Shown: positions 17,751 through 26,179, counted from the stretch's first letter. The stretch is 64,000 bases of DNA from Streptomyces marispadix (GCF_022524345.1 NZ_JAKWJU010000002.1:1178001-1242000); one strand, 5' to 3'. Translations and numbers: made by a program. Notes: generated by a model not told the origin, from the sequence alone.

Positions 17751-18081
17751 TGCGGACGTGCTCCTTCCGTTACGGCGGCGGCGAATCTAGCCGCACCGCT
17801 GGAAGGTTCCACGTACCGCACGCGACGCGGTAGCCCGGAGAAATGCGCGGACCCCGCCGATCGACGCAGGTCAACGGCGGGGTCAGGGGTCATCGGGGCG
17901 AGTTCGCTTTCACCCTTACGAACTACGTTGCCCAATGGGCGAGATGACACTCGTGTTGCCAAAGTCCCCGAAGTCACAGGGGCGGCCGGAGTCACGGAAG
18001 TCACGCGATGCGCCCCGGGGCGCCGTGGAGCCGACGGGCTCCACGGCGCACAAAGCGGTGAACCGGGTAGCGCGGGCTGGA
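17751..18081. other. intergenic region between the two NlpC/P60 genes (331 bp)
   Basis: Holds the terminator of the upstream paralogue at 18021-18048 and the promoter and ribosome site of copy 1. On the minus strand a TAGATT box lies about 27 nt before the AGGAG ribosome site. No gene was seen and the structured leader of copy 2 is not repeated here. Confidence 0.5.
18021..18048 (-). terminator. terminator hairpin after NlpC/P60 copy 2
   Basis: Perfect 12-bp stem (18021-18032 with 18037-18048) and a GACG loop, 34 nt beyond the stop at 18082. There is no T-run, as is usual for terminators in this kind of genome. Confidence 0.8.
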
Positions 18082-19113
18082 TCAGCCGATGCGCACGCCG
18101 AACTGGAACGGCATGTTGTTGATCGACTCGTAGCGCACACCGGCGCCCGGCTTGGGGGCGTGCAGTATCTGCCCGTTGCCGGCGTAGAAGCCGACGTGGT
18201 GCTGGTCGCCGTAGAAGATGACCAGGTCGCCGGGGGCGAGCTGGCTGCGGCCCACCTGGGTGCCGGCGCCCGCCTGGGCCTGGGAGGTGCGGGGAAGGGA
18301 GACGCCCGCCTGCTGGTACGCCCACGAGGTGAGGCCGGAGCAGTCGAAGGAGCTGGGGCCCGTCGCGCCCCACACATACGGCGAACCGATCTTGCTCTTG
18401 GCCGCGGAGAGCGCCGCGGCGGCCCGCTGCGAGGCGGAGGCGTCGCTGCCGAGGTCCACGCGGGACGCGGAGGCGCGGTCGGCCCTCGCCTGCTGGGCGG
18501 CGAGCCTCGCACGGTCGTCCGCGGTGAGGGTGTTGAGAAGCGAACGCGCCTTGGAGAGCTTCTTCTGGATGTCCCGCTTCTTCTCGCCGAGTTCCTTGCG
18601 AGTGTCGTCCAGGTCCTTGAGCTTGTCCGCGGCCTCCTGACGCTGCTGCGCCAGATTGCGCTGCTTCGTCTGGATCTTCTTCAGCGCCTCGGCCTGCTTG
18701 CTGCTCATCTGGTCGAGCGTGGAGGCCTTGTCGAGGTAGCTGTCCGGGTCGGAGGAGAGGAAGAGCTGTACGGACGGGTCGACGCCGCCGGTGCGGTACT
18801 GCGCGGTGGCCATCGAACCGAGGCCGTTGCGCATGTCGTTGAGGTCGTCCTGCCCGCGAGCGACGCTGTCCTGGAGGTTCGCGACCTCCTTCTCCAGCTT
18901 CCGCTGCTTCTCCTTGGCGCCGTTGTACTTCTCCGTGGCGCCTTCGGCGTCCTCGTAGAGCTTGTCGACCTTCTCCTTGACCTCCTTCTCGGAGGCCTTC
19001 GGCTCGGCTTGTGCCGCCTGCGTGGTGAGCGCGACTGCTGCGGCGGCGGTGGCCGTCAGCACGGTCACGCGACGAGTACGGCTGGGCTGCTTGGGTCGAC
19101 GGTGGGACGCCAC
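18082..19113 (-). CDS. secreted NlpC/P60 (C40) peptidoglycan endopeptidase, copy 2
   Basis: 343-aa paralogue of the preceding hydrolase. Signal region: SHRRPKQPSRTRR then TVLTATAAAAVALTTQAAQA, cleaved near residue 35. A coiled coil spans roughly 40-190. The catalytic domain keeps Cys258 (FDCSG), His306 (HHVGFY) and His318 (ILHAP). GTG 19113 is set by AAGGAG 9 nt upstream and by the signal peptide starting there. A long, conserved-looking, hairpin-rich leader precedes it, so expression is probably controlled after initiation; several Streptomyces wall hydrolase genes are known to have riboswitches. It ends at a strong hairpin terminator. Confidence 0.94.
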   Translation of the reverse strand: MASHRRPKQPSRTRRVTVLTATAAAAVALTTQAAQAEPKASEKEVKEKVDKLYEDAEGATEKYNGAKEKQRKLEKEVANLQDSVARGQDDLNDMRNGLGSMATAQYRTGGVDPSVQLFLSSDPDSYLDKASTLDQMSSKQAEALKKIQTKQRNLAQQRQEAADKLKDLDDTRKELGEKKRDIQKKLSKARSLLNTLTADDRARLAAQQARADRASASRVDLGSDASASQRAAAALSAAKSKIGSPYVWGATGPSSFDCSGLTSWAYQQAGVSLPRTSQAQAGAGTQVGRSQLAPGDLVIFYGDQHHVGFYAGNGQILHAPKPGAGVRYESINNMPFQFGVRIG

Positions 19114-19135
19114 TTGGGCGAGCTCCTTCTTCCTC

Positions 19136-19230
19136 AGCCGCCTGCCGGACTGACACTCCGGCTCCACTTCGCCTTGGGCTCGACTCCGTGGAACGAGGCG
19201 GTCCTCCGCTGCCGCCCCGGATGGACGGCC
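19136..19230 (-). ncRNA. structured 5' leader (candidate riboswitch) of NlpC/P60 copy 2
   Basis: The minus-strand leader folds into nested elements visible by eye. A closing stem pairs GGCCGUC (19230-19224) with GGCGGCU (19142-19136). Inside are GGCGG with CCGCC, UUCCAC with GUGGAG, and a 6-bp hairpin GCCGGA/UCCGGC. It ends just before the AAGGAG ribosome site. The 3' part loosely recalls ydaO-type c-di-AMP riboswitches, which precede muralytic genes in Streptomyces, but the canonical GGGGGACC and GGGUGAAUC blocks are absent. So I call only a structured leader, class unknown. Confidence 0.45.
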
Positions 19231-19760
19231 AACCTTGCGGAGGGTTCGGGGCCAGACATTAGCCACGGGTAATCGTCGGATCAAATCACTCTCCGAAAAA
19301 ACCTGTCACGCAAGACGATTCTTTACTCAGCTCGCACTCGGAGCGATGACAGGGTCACTCAGGGTGTGAATTCCGGGGCATCGCGGGGGCGTTGGGAAGC
19401 GGCCTCCCGCCCTCGTGAACACGACCGCAGCCAGCCGCGCACACCCTTTTACACCGCACTCTTCCATGTCATCGGCGCAGCTCAGAGCCGTATCGCGGCC
19501 AACTGGCCCGCGCCCGGGGTCGGTTGCACCGCCGTCTCACCACTGCTCACGGGAGCGGAAAGAGCACCGAAGGGGAAGCCTGCCCTCCGTGCGCCCGGTG
19601 TAACCAGCCTCACGTCTCGCGTCATGCCGCAGCTCATCAACTCGCAGTGATCATCGGCCCGTTACACCACGCTGCCCGCACCGCACAACCCGGCAAGCGG
19701 AACCCGGCTGCCGAAGAGAACACCCGGACGGGACCCGGACCGGACGGCTCCCCGCCGCCC
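19231..19760. other. intergenic region (about 530 bp), promoter side of NlpC/P60 copy 2
   Basis: No convincing gene on either strand. The minus-strand AT-rich stretch around 19275-19305 is the likely promoter zone of the hydrolase. The downstream part (19340-19760) is lower in G+C than its neighbours and holds no hairpin I can assign to the gene ending at 19761. Confidence 0.4.
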
Positions 19761-21203
19761 TTACGTCCGTCCAAGTCGGCGCAGCAGCAAGGCAGATGAG
19801 ACGGGGCGCGCCCCGGCCGCCGCGCAGCCGTCCGCCACCTCACGGTCGGAGGAGACGACCACCACCGCACGCCCCGGCGGCTCCGCCCGTACGAGCTGGC
19901 GGATCAGCTCGTCCGCGGTCTGGCCCGGCTTGCTGAACAGCACCCGCACTCCGCGCGGCGGCGCCAGCAGCACGGGCGCCGCGAGTTCGGCACCGTCGAA
20001 GACACAGGTGACCTCGGCGCCTGACTGGGCCGCCAGACCGGCGAGTCCGCCCAGCAGCCGCAGCCGCTGCTTGTCCAGCGGCATCGTCGGATAGCCGGTC
20101 TTGGTCACGTTGTAGCCGTCGACGACCAGATGTGAACGGGGCAGCGCCAGGAGCTGGTCGAGCAGTTCCGGATCGGTCTCCGACAGGGCACGCGCCGCGA
20201 TGTCACGTGGAGTCATGCGCCCCGGTTCGACGGCGTCGACGGTGTCGGCCGGACGGCTCGTCGTGGGCGGCAGCGCCAGCTCCCGCCGCAGGCCCTGCGC
20301 GGCGTCCAGCACGCTGTCCAGCAGCAGCCGCACCCGCATGTCCTGCACGCTGCGGCTCTCACGTGCGGCGCGGCGGCCCGCCTCCAGCGCGGACTCCGCC
20401 TCCGCCAGCCTCGTGCGCAGCCTGCGGCTCTCGCTCTCGGCGGCCGACTTCTCCGCCGCCGCCGACGAGCGCAGCTCCTCCAACTCGGCCCGCAGCCTGC
20501 GTGCTTCGGCCTCGCCGCGCTTCACATCGCTCTGTGCGCTGCGCAGCTTCCGCTGGGTGATCTCCAATTCCCTGCGCAAGGACTCCAGTTCGCCACGGCT
20601 GCGTTCGGTCTCCGTACGTGCCGCGGTGCGTGCCTCGGCCAGTTCGCCGCGCAGCCGGGCCAGTTCGCGCTGGGCCTCCTCGCCCGCCTGCTCGGCCTGT
20701 GCCCGATGGGCCTCCTCACCGGCCGCCGCCACGAGCTTCGCCCAGTCCGCGGGACGCAGTACGTACGCGACCGCGGCCACGTCGACCGGATCGGCGGCCG
20801 GCGGCGGCGTACCCGACGTCAACGCCTCGGTCAGCTCCGGGAACCGCTCACGCAACTGCTGGGCGATCCGCTCACGGAAGGCAGGCTCGCCCTCCAGCGC
20901 GGCGGCCATGGCGTTGGCGCCGAACTTGATGCGCCGCTGCGGGGTGAAGCGTGCGTACTGGCGGAGCGGGGCGGGGAGTTCGGCGACGGTCAGACCGCCG
21001 AGGGCGTCCCCCGTGAGGGACACCACCCGTCGCCGTACCTTCTCCGGCAGGGGCCTGTCGAACGGCTCGGACTCCTCGGGGCGCGGCGGACCGGCCTGAC
21101 CGGCCCGGCCGTCCTCACCGGTCTGCCCCGGGCCGGGCCCGGCCTCGCCCTCGCCCGGCGCCGGCGACTCGTCACCCGAGCCGCCGGCTGTCCCATCCAC
21201 CAC
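19761..21203 (-). CDS. NYN (YacP/PIN-like) RNA-binding nuclease-like protein with coiled coil
   Basis: 480 aa. The N-terminal ~50 residues are Gly/Glu/Pro-rich, about 60-160 form a helical domain, 165-300 form a long coiled coil, and 335-480 form a NYN domain. In the latter, HLVVDGYNVTKTGYP supplies the first catalytic Asp, VTCVFDGAE the second and VVSSDREVAD the third, so the PIN/NYN acidic site is intact and an RNase role is plausible. GTG 21203 has AGGTG upstream; the next codon is also GTG. A zinc-ribbon protein gene starts just upstream on the same strand with 19 nt between, so the two probably form an operon in RNA metabolism. Confidence 0.85.
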   Translation of the reverse strand: MVDGTAGGSGDESPAPGEGEAGPGPGQTGEDGRAGQAGPPRPEESEPFDRPLPEKVRRRVVSLTGDALGGLTVAELPAPLRQYARFTPQRRIKFGANAMAAALEGEPAFRERIAQQLRERFPELTEALTSGTPPPAADPVDVAAVAYVLRPADWAKLVAAAGEEAHRAQAEQAGEEAQRELARLRGELAEARTAARTETERSRGELESLRRELEITQRKLRSAQSDVKRGEAEARRLRAELEELRSSAAAEKSAAESESRRLRTRLAEAESALEAGRRAARESRSVQDMRVRLLLDSVLDAAQGLRRELALPPTTSRPADTVDAVEPGRMTPRDIAARALSETDPELLDQLLALPRSHLVVDGYNVTKTGYPTMPLDKQRLRLLGGLAGLAAQSGAEVTCVFDGAELAAPVLLAPPRGVRVLFSKPGQTADELIRQLVRAEPPGRAVVVVSSDREVADGCAAAGARPVSSALLLRRLGRT

Positions 21204-21222
21204 CGTTCACACCTGCCGTTCC

Positions 21223-21462
21223 TCAGACCTGAGCGCCCGGCCGGTCCACCAGCTCGACCTGGTCGGCGGTGTCGCACCACCGGCAGCGCACGGATTCGAT
21301 GCTCTCACTGAGCACCTCCTGCTCCTCGATCCGCGCCTCACCGGCCAGGTCGAGGTGTACGAACTCGACGACCTTGCTGGAGCGGGTCACGTCGAAGCGC
21401 GTCAGATTGCCGCAGAGCGTGCAGCGCCACCGGGTGCCGTCCGTGGGCTTGGGGACCGTCAT
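21223..21462 (-). CDS. small zinc-ribbon-like protein
   Basis: 79 aa. Two Cys pairs, CTLCGN near residue 14 and CRWC near residue 60, fit a four-Cys zinc ribbon. Acidic, no membrane segment. ATG 21462 has GAGG 8 nt upstream; a GTG two codons earlier is possible. It ends 19 nt before the NYN protein start on the same strand, and a nucleic-acid-binding partner role is inferred. Function not known. Confidence 0.8.
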   Translation of the reverse strand: MTVPKPTDGTRWRCTLCGNLTRFDVTRSSKVVEFVHLDLAGEARIEEQEVLSESIESVRCRWCDTADQVELVDRPGAQV

Positions 21463-21605
21463 GGACACGACCTCATTCCTTCGAGCGTTCACGGGCTTCG
21501 GCGCGGTGCGGCCACGTGTGCGTGCGGTAACCGGACGAAAGCGCAGCATCGCCTGCCGTAACCCTAAGACCTGCCGCACACCGCGCGTCCCGAGGAGCCT
21601 GCCCA

Positions 21606-21623
21606 GTGACCGAGCCGTCATGA
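21606..21623 (+). other. 5-codon leader ORF overlapping the rhomboid start
   Basis: GTG 21606 has an ideal GAGGAG 8 nt upstream but reads only VTEPS before TGA at 21621-21623. That stop overlaps ATG 21620 of the rhomboid gene (ATGA). The arrangement fits termination-reinitiation coupling, or an indel that separated the original start from the gene. Confidence 0.4.
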
Positions 21624-22522
21624 ACCGCGCGACGAACCAGGCCGTGAGCCGTGCCGTCAGCCGTGCCTTGAGCCATGCCGTGAAGAGCGCCGTCGGCCGC
21701 TCCGTGAACCCAGTCCGGGGCCGGACCGGTGACCGGGGCGGCGGCCGGGCAGGGAACGGGGGCGAGGACCGGTCCGGCGGCCGGGGCGAGGGCCGCGACG
21801 CCTGCCCGGCAGGCGACCGTGCCGTGCCGAGGTTTCCCGTCGTGACCTGTGTGCTCATGCTCCTGTGCACCGTGATCTTCCTCATCGGCCCGGCCTCGGG
21901 CTTCATTCCGGGCTACGGAACCGGCTCCGCCCTGCACCGGGCGCAGGCCGCGTACTTCGACCGCTGGGGCGTCGTACCGCGCATGATGTGGAGCGGTGCC
22001 GCCCGGCCGTTCCTCACGCCGCTCACCGCGCTCTTCCTGCACGCGGGCTGGCTCCATCTGCTGGGCAACATGCTCTTCCTCCACGTCTTCGGCGGCCCGG
22101 TGGAGGCGCGAATGGGCCGTCTGCGCTTCGCCGTCTGCTATCTGTGCGCCGGCTACACCGCCATGCTCTGCTACGCCGTGGCCCACCACCAGTCGGCCGA
22201 GACGCTCGTGGGCGCGTCCGGCGCGGTCTCGGCGGTGCTGGGCGCCTTCCTCTATCTCCATCCGACGGCACGGGTCACCAGCCTCTTCCCGTTCTTGTAC
22301 TTCCTGCCGCTGCGGTTCCCCGCCTGGCTGGTCCTGGTCTTCTGGCTGGGGCTCCAGTGGTTCGCGGCACGCGGCGACGGCGACGGCCCGGGTGTCGCGT
22401 ACCTCGCCCACGTCGTCGGCTTCACCATCGGCTTCCTCTACGCCTGGGCGCGTTTCCGGCGATTCCGTACGGCTACAGTGGGCACGCCCGCTCCGGCGAC
22501 ACAGGGAGAGTCGACACCGTGA
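21620..22522 (+). CDS. rhomboid-family intramembrane serine protease
   Basis: Six-helix intramembrane protease, 300 aa. Catalytic Ser200 is in GASGAVSAV and His264 in YLAHVVGF; the HLLGNMLFL block of helix 2 and the loop-1 region are present. The ~70-residue N-terminal tail is Arg/Gly-rich and cytoplasmic. The start is uncertain: ATG 21620 lacks its own ribosome site but overlaps the short leader ORF at 21606-21623, and GTG 21824 directly before the first helix is another choice. It overlaps the next gene by 4 nt (GTGA), so the two are translationally coupled. Substrate unknown. Confidence 0.86.
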   Translation: MNRATNQAVSRAVSRALSHAVKSAVGRSVNPVRGRTGDRGGGRAGNGGEDRSGGRGEGRDACPAGDRAVPRFPVVTCVLMLLCTVIFLIGPASGFIPGYGTGSALHRAQAAYFDRWGVVPRMMWSGAARPFLTPLTALFLHAGWLHLLGNMLFLHVFGGPVEARMGRLRFAVCYLCAGYTAMLCYAVAHHQSAETLVGASGAVSAVLGAFLYLHPTARVTSLFPFLYFLPLRFPAWLVLVFWLGLQWFAARGDGDGPGVAYLAHVVGFTIGFLYAWARFRRFRTATVGTPAPATQGESTP

Positions 22523-22800
22523 TCACCTCGATCGTGCTCATCAAGACCAGCACCGAACGCATCCCCGAGATCGCCGAGCAGATCGCCGCGCTGGAAGGCG
22601 TCAGCGAGGTCTACTCGGTCACCGGTGCGCACGATCTGATCGCGATGGTGCGGGTGGCCCAGCACGACGATCTCGCCGAGGTCATCCCAGGGCGGATCAG
22701 CAAGGTGCCCGGCGTCCTGTCCACCGAGACGCACATCGCGTTCCGTACGTACTCGCAGCACGATCTGGAGTCGGCCTTCGCCATCGGCCTGGACGCCTGA
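22519..22800 (+). CDS. stand-alone RAM (Lrp/AsnC ligand-binding) domain protein
   Basis: 93 aa containing only the alpha/beta RAM domain of Lrp/AsnC regulators, without HTH. ITSIVLIKTS begins the first strand; GVSEVYSVTGAHDLIAMVRV is the core with the ligand-site Gly-Ala-His-Asp; ETHIAFRTYS ends it. Such proteins bind amino acids and oligomerise, and may modulate full-length Lrp proteins. GTG 22519 overlaps the rhomboid stop, with GGGAGAG upstream. Why it is coupled to a rhomboid gene is unknown. Confidence 0.9.
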   Translation: MITSIVLIKTSTERIPEIAEQIAALEGVSEVYSVTGAHDLIAMVRVAQHDDLAEVIPGRISKVPGVLSTETHIAFRTYSQHDLESAFAIGLDA

Positions 22801-22856
22801 CGGCAGCGGCAACAGCAACGGACCGGCGTCTCCTGGGGCTGGGGCTGCGGACGCCC

Positions 22857-24374
22857 CTACGCCTCTGCCGCTTCTGCTGCCGCCTCTGCCGCCTCCGGTA
22901 CGCAACGGCCGTTCTCCGTACGGTAGTTCCACCGCGCGCCGTCCCTGACCAGTTCGCGCACAGCCCGCAGGAAACGCTCCACGTGCTCGTCAGGGGTGCC
23001 CGCGCCGAGGCTGACGCGTACGGCGTTCAGCGACTGCCCCTCGGGGGCGCCGCACTCGCCGGTGCTCCCGCCGTCGGCGCCCAGCAGCACGCCCACCAGG
23101 GGGTGAGCGCAGAAGAGGCCGTCGCGCACGCCGATGCCGTACTCGGCGGAGAGCGCCGCGGCGAGATGCGAGCTGTTCCAGCCCTCCACGGTGAACGAGA
23201 CGACACCGACCCGGCGTTCGGCTTCCAAGGCCCCGGAATCCGCGTCGCCCGTGCCGGTACGGGAAGCGCCCGTACCGAAGAGCGAGAGCACCTTCACTCC
23301 CGGCACCGCACGCAGCCCGTCAAGCAGCCTGCGGGTCAACTCGCCCTCCCGCTCGGCCAGTCGGGAGAATCCGGCGCCGCTCAGCGCCCGGCAGGCGGAG
23401 GCGATGGCGTAGGCACCGATCACATTGGGCGATCCGGCCTCGTGGCGCGCGTGCCCGCCCTGCCACTCCACCCCGACACCGCCGTCCGCAGTCCGCGCGA
23501 CCTTGCGGCTGGCGCCGCCGCCCGCGAGATACGGCTGCGCGGCCCGCAGCCAGTCCGGGCTTCCCGCCAGCACACCGGCGCCGAACGGCGCGTACAGCTT
23601 GTGCCCGGAGAACGCGACCCAGTCGACGTCCAGTTCGCCGATGTGCACCGGCCGGTGCGGGGCGAGCTGCGCCGCGTCCAGCACGATCCGCGCTCCGTAC
23701 CTGTGCGCGGCGGCGGCCAGTCTCCGTACGGGCCAGATCTCCCCCGTCACGTTCGAAGCCCCCGTCACGCACACAAGCTTCGGGCCCTCGGGTGCCGCGC
23801 TCAGCGCCCGCTCCAGCGTCTCGACCGCCTCACGGTGCGAGCGCGGCGCGTCCAGGAAGACGGTCTCCGCCCCGGCCGACGTCCACGGAAGCAGCGCGGC
23901 ATGGTGCTCGGTCTCGAACACGAAGACCCTGGTGCCCTCGGGCAGCGCCGACGCCAGCAGGTTCAGCGAGTCGGTGGTGGAGCGGGTGAAGACGACCTCG
24001 TCCGACTCACGACAGCCCAGGAAGCGCGCCACCGTCTCCCTGCTCTGCTCGAAGAGCGCGGTGGAGTACTGGGAGAGGTGACCGGCTCCCCGGTGCACGC
24101 TGCCGTAGTAAGGGGCGTAGGCGGCGACGTCCTCCCAGACGCTGCGCAGCACTGGCGCGCTGGCGGCGTAGTCCAGTGCGGCGTAAGGGAGTTGACCCCC
24201 CGTCACCAGGGGTGTGGGGACGTCCAGACCCAGGACCGGCAGCGGCTGCGGGACCCGTACGGAAGCGGAATCCGCCGCCGGTGCGGATGCCGAGGAACCG
24301 GGCTCGGGCGAGGACGCCGGACGGGATACGGATGCGGACTCAGGTGCGGACGCGGACGCGACGAGCAGGCTCAT
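22857..24374 (-). CDS. SufS-like class V aminotransferase/cysteine desulfurase (SAM-IV regulated)
   Basis: PLP enzyme of 506 aa. The internal aldimine Lys is in SGHKLYAPFGAG, the PLP Asp in VLDAAQLAPH, and FTRSTTDSLN is the phosphate cup. Near the end, GLFCAHPLVG matches the SufS HCAQP loop and supplies the candidate sulfur-accepting Cys, so a group II desulfurase or a related sulfur enzyme is likely. The first ~60 residues are Ser/Ala-rich and dispensable-looking. ATG 24374 has GAGGGAG 7 nt upstream. A SAM-IV riboswitch precedes it, which places it in methionine/sulfur homeostasis rather than general Fe-S assembly. It is monocistronic as far as seen. Confidence 0.88.
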   Translation of the reverse strand: MSLLVASASAPESASVSRPASSPEPGSSASAPAADSASVRVPQPLPVLGLDVPTPLVTGGQLPYAALDYAASAPVLRSVWEDVAAYAPYYGSVHRGAGHLSQYSTALFEQSRETVARFLGCRESDEVVFTRSTTDSLNLLASALPEGTRVFVFETEHHAALLPWTSAGAETVFLDAPRSHREAVETLERALSAAPEGPKLVCVTGASNVTGEIWPVRRLAAAAHRYGARIVLDAAQLAPHRPVHIGELDVDWVAFSGHKLYAPFGAGVLAGSPDWLRAAQPYLAGGGASRKVARTADGGVGVEWQGGHARHEAGSPNVIGAYAIASACRALSGAGFSRLAEREGELTRRLLDGLRAVPGVKVLSLFGTGASRTGTGDADSGALEAERRVGVVSFTVEGWNSSHLAAALSAEYGIGVRDGLFCAHPLVGVLLGADGGSTGECGAPEGQSLNAVRVSLGAGTPDEHVERFLRAVRELVRDGARWNYRTENGRCVPEAAEAAAEAAEA

Positions 24375-24382
24375 GCGATGAC

Positions 24383-24436
24383 TCCCTCGAAGACCAGGGA
24401 TCCCCGGTCGTGCCACCCCGCCGCAGGCGAGGGGAG
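24383..24436 (-). promoter_or_regulatory. SAM-IV expression platform, possible ribosome-site sequestration
   Basis: After the aptamer, the minus strand carries CCUCCCCUCG (complement of 24427-24436), which is nearly complementary to the CGAGGGAG containing the ribosome site (24383-24390). Alternative pairing with the aptamer 3' end could expose or hide the site, implying translational control. No intrinsic terminator with a U-run was seen. Confidence 0.5.
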
Positions 24437-24439
24437 GAG

Positions 24440-24560
24440 GGATCCGTGCTTGCCGCGCGACCCTGCTGTCGTGCGGCCCGGTCATCACCCGGGGCACCCC
24501 ACCACGGAAGGAGGGTTGCCGGACAGCGGGCCGGGGCCTTGATCGCTGTCACTCGTGACC
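24440..24560 (-). ncRNA. SAM-IV riboswitch aptamer
   Basis: The minus-strand RNA matches the actinobacterial SAM-IV aptamer almost end to end. It has the opening GGUCACGAGUG, then a P2 arm with CAAGGCCCCGG, GGCAACCCUCC, GGUGGGGUGCCCCGGGUGAUGACC in consecutive blocks, and the 3' pseudoknot strand GCGGCAAGC. Opening GGUCA pairs with UGACC to close P1. SAM-IV elements control sulfur and methionine genes in actinomycetes, typically lowering expression when SAM is abundant. The aptamer ends 66 nt before the start codon at 24374. I know the class from the published consensus; recognition was by eye. Confidence 0.93.
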
Positions 24561-24595
24561 TGGCGGGAAGTATGGCACACCGTGCCCTACACGGT

Positions 24596-24635
24596 GCCCC
24601 GCCGTCCGTATCGCGGACAGATACGGCGACGGGGC
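24596..24635 (-). terminator. terminator hairpin after trpD
   Basis: Long near-perfect stem (24596-24612 with 24620-24635, one bulge and one wobble) about 110 nt past the trpD stop. A second small hairpin (CACCGTG/CACGGTG, 24580-24597) abuts it, so trpD transcription should stop before the SAM-IV leader. Confidence 0.7.
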
Positions 24636-24741
24636 AGCGCAGACGGGTAGTTGGCGGGTCCTGCGGCGCCCCGGCATGGCAGTCGGAAGAGGGGCCGGAT
24701 GCCGGGGACGGCCGTTTGCTGGCAAGGACCGGCGAACGGCG

Positions 24742-25806
24742 TCAGATGTGGCTGGCCGTCACCCAGCGGTCGAGCGCCGCCCGTGCGGCACCGCTGTCGA
24801 CGGACTCGGCGGCCCGCTCCATGGCCGCACGGATCTGCTCGGCCAGCGGGGCGTCGCCTGGTTCGAGCGCGACAAGAGCGGCCGCCGAGTTGAGCAGTAC
24901 GGCGTCGCGCACCGGCCCGTGCTCGCCGTCCAGCAGGCGGCGGGCGACATCGGCGTTGTAGGCGGCGTCGGCACCGCGCAGCGCCTCGACGGGCACGATG
25001 TCCAGCCCGACGTCGCGCGGGTCGAACGACTCCTCGCGCACCTGTCCGCCTCGTACGACCCACACCGTCGAGGTGGCGGTGGTCGTCAGCTCGTCCAGCC
25101 CGTCGTCCCCTCGGAAGACGAGGGCCGAGGAGCCGCGCTCCGCCAGCACGCCCGCCATGATGGGCGCCATCCGCGCGTTGGCGACACCCGTGGCCTGGGC
25201 CTTCACCCGGGCGGGGTTCGTCAGCGGGCCGAGGAAGTTGAACGAGGTGGGGATGCCCAACTCGCCCCGTGCGTTGGCCACATGGCGCAACGACGGGTGG
25301 AACTTCACCGCGAAACAGAACGTGATCCCGGCCTCGTCGGCCACCTCGGCGACCCGCTTCGGGCTCAACTCCAGGTTGACGCCCAGCTTCTCCAGTACGT
25401 CCGTGGCGCCGCTCGCGCTGGACGCGGCGCGGTTGCCGTGCTTGACGACCTTCGCTCCGCATCCGGCGACGACGATGGCGGACATCGTGGAGATGTTGAC
25501 CGTGCGCGCCCGGTCGCCGCCCGTGCCGACGATGTCGACGGTGGGGCCGGGCACTTCGATCACATTGGCGTGCTCGTACATCGCCCGTACGAGTCCGGCG
25601 ATCTCCCCGACCGTCTCGCCCTTGGCGCGGAGCGCCACCGCGAAGCCCGCGATCTGGGCGTCGGTGGCCTGCCCGCTCATGATGTGGTCCATGGCCCACG
25701 CGGTCGCGTCGGAGTCCAGGTCCTCCCCGGCCAGCAGCGACGTCAGCACGTCCGGCCAGGTGTGGGGACCCCCGGATGGAGAGCCGGCAGACGGAACGGC
25801 ACTCAT
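24742..25806 (-). CDS. trpD: anthranilate phosphoribosyltransferase
   Basis: Second step of tryptophan synthesis, joining anthranilate with PRPP; cytoplasmic homodimer. 354 aa, normal length. The PRPP site [16 protein letters not shown], the KHGNRAASS loop and the anthranilate-side [10 protein letters not shown] block are all present. ATG 25806 has AGGAGG 4 nt upstream. It stands apart from other trp genes, beside the qcr operon, as in other streptomycetes. No Trp-rich leader peptide or T-box was recognised upstream. Confidence 0.97.
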   Translation of the reverse strand: MSAVPSAGSPSGGPHTWPDVLTSLLAGEDLDSDATAWAMDHIMSGQATDAQIAGFAVALRAKGETVGEIAGLVRAMYEHANVIEVPGPTVDIVGTGGDRARTVNISTMSAIVVAGCGAKVVKHGNRAASSASGATDVLEKLGVNLELSPKRVAEVADEAGITFCFAVKFHPSLRHVANARGELGIPTSFNFLGPLTNPARVKAQATGVANARMAPIMAGVLAERGSSALVFRGDDGLDELTTTATSTVWVVRGGQVREESFDPRDVGLDIVPVEALRGADAAYNADVARRLLDGEHGPVRDAVLLNSAAALVALEPGDAPLAEQIRAAMERAAESVDSGAARAALDRWVTASHI

Positions 25807-26139
25807 GATCCCTCCTGAGGTCCTCGTAACGGATGGAAGCCCGAACCCGCGCCTCCGGCCCGGCCGATGCGCTGGACGCGCCGGGCAGGCATGCGAAACA
25901 GGGCGTGGGGGGCGACCGGACATGCGGCCCGGTCAGCCCCCACCCTAGCGGCACACGCGCCCGGCCAGGCGATCCGTTTACCTCGTGGGACGGGCCGTAG
26001 TAAGGACGAGCCGCAGCAGGGGCGCGCCTCGGCCAGGACCCGCGGATCATACGGACCGAAGCACGCGGGGGCGGACGGCCCGCCCTCGCGTTCCGGGCGC
26101 ACGGCGGCCCGACGCAAGCCCCTCAGCGCGAACACACGC
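25807..26139. other. upstream region of trpD, no gene seen
   Basis: About 330 bp between the qcrB terminator and trpD. The minus-strand ACGAGGTAAACGGATC stretch around 25970-25990 is the most AT-rich part and the likely promoter zone. No attenuator, T-box or open frame with good codon usage. Confidence 0.4.
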
Positions 26140-26179
26140 GAGGGGCCGGGCCCTCCCCTTCGGGAAAGCCCGGCCCCTC
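26140..26179 (-). terminator. terminator hairpin of the qcr operon
   Basis: Perfect 12-bp stem GAGGGGCCGGGC (26140-26151) with its complement at 26168-26179, about 80 nt after the qcrB stop. Confidence 0.85.

Noticed and set aside
19136..19230. Canonical ydaO (c-di-AMP) riboswitch
   Set aside because: The most conserved blocks GGGGGACC and GGGUGAAUC are not found, so only a structured leader is claimed.
25807..26139. trp attenuator or T-box before trpD
   Set aside because: No Trp-codon leader peptide, no T-box sequence and no alternative hairpins were seen.
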